Shown one piece after another: positions 60,558 through 64,000 of a stretch of DNA of 64,000 nucleotides (the stretch's first letter is position 1; the number at the start of each line of letters is the position of its first letter). Made by a program: the position numbers and the translations under genes. The notes under the pieces were generated by a model that saw only the letters and a program-made list of their open reading frames with translations, made no database searches and was not told where the DNA came from. Origin of the DNA: an uncultured Bacteroidota bacterium (GTDB lineage Bacteria > Bacteroidota > Bacteroidia > Flavobacteriales > Flavobacteriaceae); the NCBI GenBank assembly GCA_902616905.1, contig CACMUP010000001.1:168722-232721 (forward strand). Reading direction: 5' to 3'.

Positions 60558-61503
60558 GTATTTTTTTTAATACTATTTGAGCGGCATAAGTTCTGTTATT
60601 TGCTTGCTGAATTACTAAAGAATTTGGAGAATTCAAAACTTTATCCGTAGCGACAACATTCCTTCTAATGGGCAGACAATGCATGAACTTAGCTGAGTTA
60701 GTGAATTTCATTTTTGATTCAGTTACCATCCAATCTCTATCTATTTTTAAAATTTCACCATATTTATTATAAGAACACCAATTCTTTGTATATACGAAAT
60801 CAGCATTTTTAAATGCATTTTCTTGATTATATTCAATTAAAGTATCACCTGTTATTCTAGAATCAAGCTCATAACCTTTAGGATGTGTAATCACAAAATT
60901 AGCATCTAGTTTTTTTACCATTCGAATAAAAGAATTCCCCACAGCATGAGGTAAAGCTTTTGGGTGTGGTGCCCATGATAAAACAATTTTTGGTTTATTT
61001 AAGGGGTGATTTTCTTTAATTGTCATAGCATCTGCTAATGCTTGTAAAGGGTGCGCAGTTGCACTTTCCATATTGACTACAGGAATACTTGCATACTTAA
61101 TAAAACTATTTAATACAATTTCTTGTTCATCTTTTATTTTATTTGTCAGACTTGCAAATGCTCTTATTGCAACAATATCAAAATATTGAGAAACAACAGC
61201 TGCGGCCTCTTTTATATGTTCTGATTTTGATCCATTCATCTGAGTTCCATCCTCAAATTCAAGAGCCCAAGATTCATTAGAAAAATTCATTACCATTGTT
61301 TTTAAACCCAAGTTTTGAGCTGCTCTTTGAGTGCTCAAACGAGTTCTTAAACTAGGGTTAAAAAAGAGCATTCCTAATGTTTTTTGATTACCGAGGAGTT
61401 CAAATTTGTTAGGATTTTTTTTAAGTTTAATTCCCTCAATTATGGTTTGTTCAAAATTTGAAAGATCATCTAAGTTTAAAAACTGTTTCATAACATTAAT
61501 CAT
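60544..61503 (-). CDS. argF': N-acyl(succinyl)ornithine carbamoyltransferase
   Basis: MLFFNPSLRTRLSTQRAAQNLGLKTMVMNFSNESWALEFEDGTQMNGSKSEHIKEA; FMHCLPIRRNVVATD. Confidence 0.88.
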   Translation of the reverse strand: MINVMKQFLNLDDLSNFEQTIIEGIKLKKNPNKFELLGNQKTLGMLFFNPSLRTRLSTQRAAQNLGLKTMVMNFSNESWALEFEDGTQMNGSKSEHIKEAAAVVSQYFDIVAIRAFASLTNKIKDEQEIVLNSFIKYASIPVVNMESATAHPLQALADAMTIKENHPLNKPKIVLSWAPHPKALPHAVGNSFIRMVKKLDANFVITHPKGYELDSRITGDTLIEYNQENAFKNADFVYTKNWCSYNKYGEILKIDRDWMVTESKMKFTNSAKFMHCLPIRRNVVATDKVLNSPNSLVIQQANNRTYAAQIVLKKILENG

Positions 61504-62632
61504 TTGAAATTAAAATTTTTGATATGGCAACAAAAAACTGATCAAAATGCTTTTCTTTTATTGTTAGTGGGGGCAAAATTCTTATAAGATTTTTGTTACT
61601 ACTTCCACCGGTAAAAATAAACTGTTCGTAAATGAGTTTCTTTCTAAGATCTGATACCTCAAAATCAAATTCTAATCCAAGCATTAAGCCTCTACCTTTA
61701 ATTTTCCTTACTTGTGGTATTTGAGAGGCCTTTTTTTTAAAATAAAATTCTAGAGATTTGGTTTTTTCTTGAAGGCTTTGCATTTTTAAAATATCTAAAA
61801 CTGCTAGAGAAGCTACACAAGCAAGATGATTACCCCCAAATGTGGTCCCTAGCATTCCATAAGAAGCTTTAATGTCTGGATGAATTAAAATTCCACCAAT
61901 TGGGAATCCATTTCCCATTCCCTTAGCCATAGTAATTATGTGAGGGCTGATTTTGTATTTTTGAAATGCAAAGAACGTTCCTGATCTTCCAAAACCTGAT
62001 TGAACTTCGTCAGCAATGAGACAAGCATTATACTTTTTGCATAACCTTTCCATGGCATAAACGAAATCTTCCTCAGGTTCATCTAAACCACCAACCCCTT
62101 GAATAGCTTCAAAAATAACAGCGCAAACATCTCCTTTTGATATTTCTATCTCTAATGCTCTAACGTCATTAAATGGCAAAAAACTCACTTCTTGTTGGAG
62201 ATTCAATGGAGAAGATATTTTTTGGTTGTCTGTTGCGGCTACTGCAGCTGAAGTTCTACCATGAAAAGCGTTTTTAAATGCAATAATTCTTTTTTTATTA
62301 GTGAAAAAAGAGGCAACTTTTAAAGCATTTTCAATTGCTTCAGCACCACTATTGCATAAGAAAAGTTGATAATTATGAAGACATGACTGTTCTCCAATTT
62401 CATCAGCTAACTTTTTTTGAAGTGGATTTTGAATAGCATTACTATAAAAGCCTATTTTTCCTAATTGTTGCTTTAATAATTTTATGTAGTGTGGATGACT
62501 ATGTCCAATTGAAATTACCGCATGCCCACCATATAGATCTAAATACTTGTTATTTTTCTCATCATACACATAAACATCTTTAGCCTTTTTTGGTACTACA
62601 TTATAAAGCGGATAAACATCAAATAAATTCAT
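61496..62632 (-). CDS. argD: N-acylornithine aminotransferase
   Basis: YLDLYGGHAVISIGHSHPHY, LCNSGAEAIENALK, IADEVQSGFGRSG, MAKGMGNGFPIGG. Confidence 0.92.
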   Translation of the reverse strand: MNLFDVYPLYNVVPKKAKDVYVYDEKNNKYLDLYGGHAVISIGHSHPHYIKLLKQQLGKIGFYSNAIQNPLQKKLADEIGEQSCLHNYQLFLCNSGAEAIENALKVASFFTNKKRIIAFKNAFHGRTSAAVAATDNQKISSPLNLQQEVSFLPFNDVRALEIEISKGDVCAVIFEAIQGVGGLDEPEEDFVYAMERLCKKYNACLIADEVQSGFGRSGTFFAFQKYKISPHIITMAKGMGNGFPIGGILIHPDIKASYGMLGTTFGGNHLACVASLAVLDILKMQSLQEKTKSLEFYFKKKASQIPQVRKIKGRGLMLGLEFDFEVSDLRKKLIYEQFIFTGGSSNKNLIRILPPLTIKEKHFDQFFVAISKILISND

Positions 62633-62677
62633 GTGTATATAAGATTAATTATTTTAAATTGTTCCCATTTAATCATT

Positions 62678-63649
62678 TTAAAAAGTTGATGCTTTAAGTT
62701 CCAAACCGAGTTTTTCCTCCCAACCCATAATAATATTTGTATTTTGGATTGCCTGACCTGAAGCTCCTTTTATAAGATTATCAAGTATACTTGTTATCAA
62801 TAATAAGTTATCATGTTTGTGAAGATGTAAAAAACAATTATTACTATTAATTACTGACTTTAAACTTAAATTTTCATCTGAAACATGAGTAAAAGGATGT
62901 TTGTGATAATAATCTACATATAGATCCTTAACACTCTTAAGACTTCCATTAAATTTCGTATATGCAGTAGCAAAAATTCCTCTGGTAAAGTTTCCCCTTT
63001 GAGGTAAAAAATGAATTTTAGATATACATCCTAGAGAATCTAAACTTTGATTAATTTCCTCTAGATGTTGGTGATTGAAGGGTTTATACCATGATAAATT
63101 ATTATTCCTCCAACTAAAATGACTTGTTGAAGCTAGTCCAACTCCAGCACCAGTACTTCCAGTAGTAGCGTTTGCATGTATATCTGAGATAAGTTTGTTA
63201 CTTTCGGCTAAAGGTAAAAGAGCTAATTGAATTGCAGTAGCAAAACACCCTGGATTTGCGATTGAATTGCTTTTTTCTATTGATTCTCTTTGGAGTTCTG
63301 GTAATCCATAAACAAATTTTCGACTATTAAAATTTTTATCATTTTTTAAACGAAAGTCATTTCCTAAATCTACGATCAATGTGTTTTCACTAAAACTATT
63401 TTCCTTTAAAAATGAAATTGAATTTCCGTGACCTAAACATAAATATAATATGTCAACGTTCAAATTTACAATTTTTGTAAACTTAAGATTTGTCTTACCT
63501 AATAGGTCTTGATGAATATTTTTTAATGGAATATCTGGTTTTGTAGAGCTATAAACAAAATCTAAGTGTAATTCTGGATGAGCTAAAACCAATCTTATTA
63601 ATTCTCCACCAGTATATCCAGATCCACCTATAATTCCAACTTTTTTCAT
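62678..63649 (-). CDS. argC: N-acetyl-gamma-glutamyl-phosphate reductase
   Basis: VGIIGGSGYTGGELIRL; SNSIANPGCFATAIQLAL. Confidence 0.95.
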   Translation of the reverse strand: MKKVGIIGGSGYTGGELIRLVLAHPELHLDFVYSSTKPDIPLKNIHQDLLGKTNLKFTKIVNLNVDILYLCLGHGNSISFLKENSFSENTLIVDLGNDFRLKNDKNFNSRKFVYGLPELQRESIEKSNSIANPGCFATAIQLALLPLAESNKLISDIHANATTGSTGAGVGLASTSHFSWRNNNLSWYKPFNHQHLEEINQSLDSLGCISKIHFLPQRGNFTRGIFATAYTKFNGSLKSVKDLYVDYYHKHPFTHVSDENLSLKSVINSNNCFLHLHKHDNLLLITSILDNLIKGASGQAIQNTNIIMGWEEKLGLELKASTF

Positions 63650-64000
63650 TTATTTTTATTTGTATTTTGATATATTCTTGAAGCATTAGAAAATATTTTT
63701 ATAAATCCTTTAGCTTCTTCTGAAGACCAACCCTTATTCATTTCTCCATAACTTCCAAACTTAGCTTGCATTAAATCGTTTGGTGAATCAATTCCAAGAA
63801 GTTCAAATCTATATGGATGTAATTTAATAAATACCTTTCCATTTACATTACTTTGACTACTTTTCATATAATTTTCAATATCTCTCATTACAGGATCTAA
63901 ATAATGACCTTCGTGTAATTGCATTCCATAAAAATTTGCTAATTGGTCTTTTTGAAATTGTTGCCATTTACTTTGGGTATGTTTTTCTAAAAGATGGTGA
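63646..64000 (-). CDS. argG: argininosuccinate synthase, C-terminal part (continues beyond window)
   Basis: Open frame to the window edge: HHLLEKHTQSKWQQFQKDQLANFYGMQLHEGHYLDPVMRDIENYM. Confidence 0.88.
   Translation of the reverse strand, partial: HHLLEKHTQSKWQQFQKDQLANFYGMQLHEGHYLDPVMRDIENYMKSSQSNVNGKVFIKLHPYRFELLGIDSPNDLMQAKFGSYGEMNKGWSSEEAKGFIKIFSNASRIYQNTNKNK

Noticed and set aside
1-64000. CRISPR array, prophage structural genes, IS transposases, rRNA operon
   Set aside because: Looked for regularly spaced repeats, phage capsid/terminase, DDE transposases and rRNA; none recognised.

Overview
AT-rich chromosomal window that looks like a marine Flavobacteriia/Bacteroidota genome (inferred from gene content, A/T-rich leaders without Shine-Dalgarno and TAnnTTTR-like promoters). 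About 0-26 kb is a loose mix of polysaccharide and periplasmic genes: GH29 fucosidase end, sulfatase, GH43-like, six-hairpin glycosidase, DUF1080, PQQ dehydrogenase, two YHYH proteins, SCO1/SenC, and an ATP-grasp/alpha-E/transglutaminase operon. About 44-64 kb is conserved housekeeping: ribB, lptF/G-type permease, lolA, ftsK, katG, nhaC, lpdA and an arginine cluster argG-C-D-F'-B-E'-H. The unusual part is about 26-44 kb. An intact tRNA-Ala(GGC) at 38341-38414 has a 41-nt 3'-half duplicate at 27125-27165, which suggests an 11.2-kb integrated island. Just inside both ends sit inverted copies of a small 'MGRKAGVPNK' gene. A second, nested pair of ~480-bp inverted repeats (29403-29888 / 34678-35162) each carries an identical perfect 20+20-nt polypurine mirror repeat (H-DNA type) next to a G/C homopolymer of different length. 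The island also contains an un-called 29-aa peptide with 11 cysteines and a series of small secreted proteins (several SnoaL/NTF2-like) sharing near-identical promoter/leader and terminator modules. tRNA-Ala, tRNA-Ser, integrase and nuclease remnants suggest repeated integration and decay. All calls are by eye from sequence and the ORF track; no database search was run.
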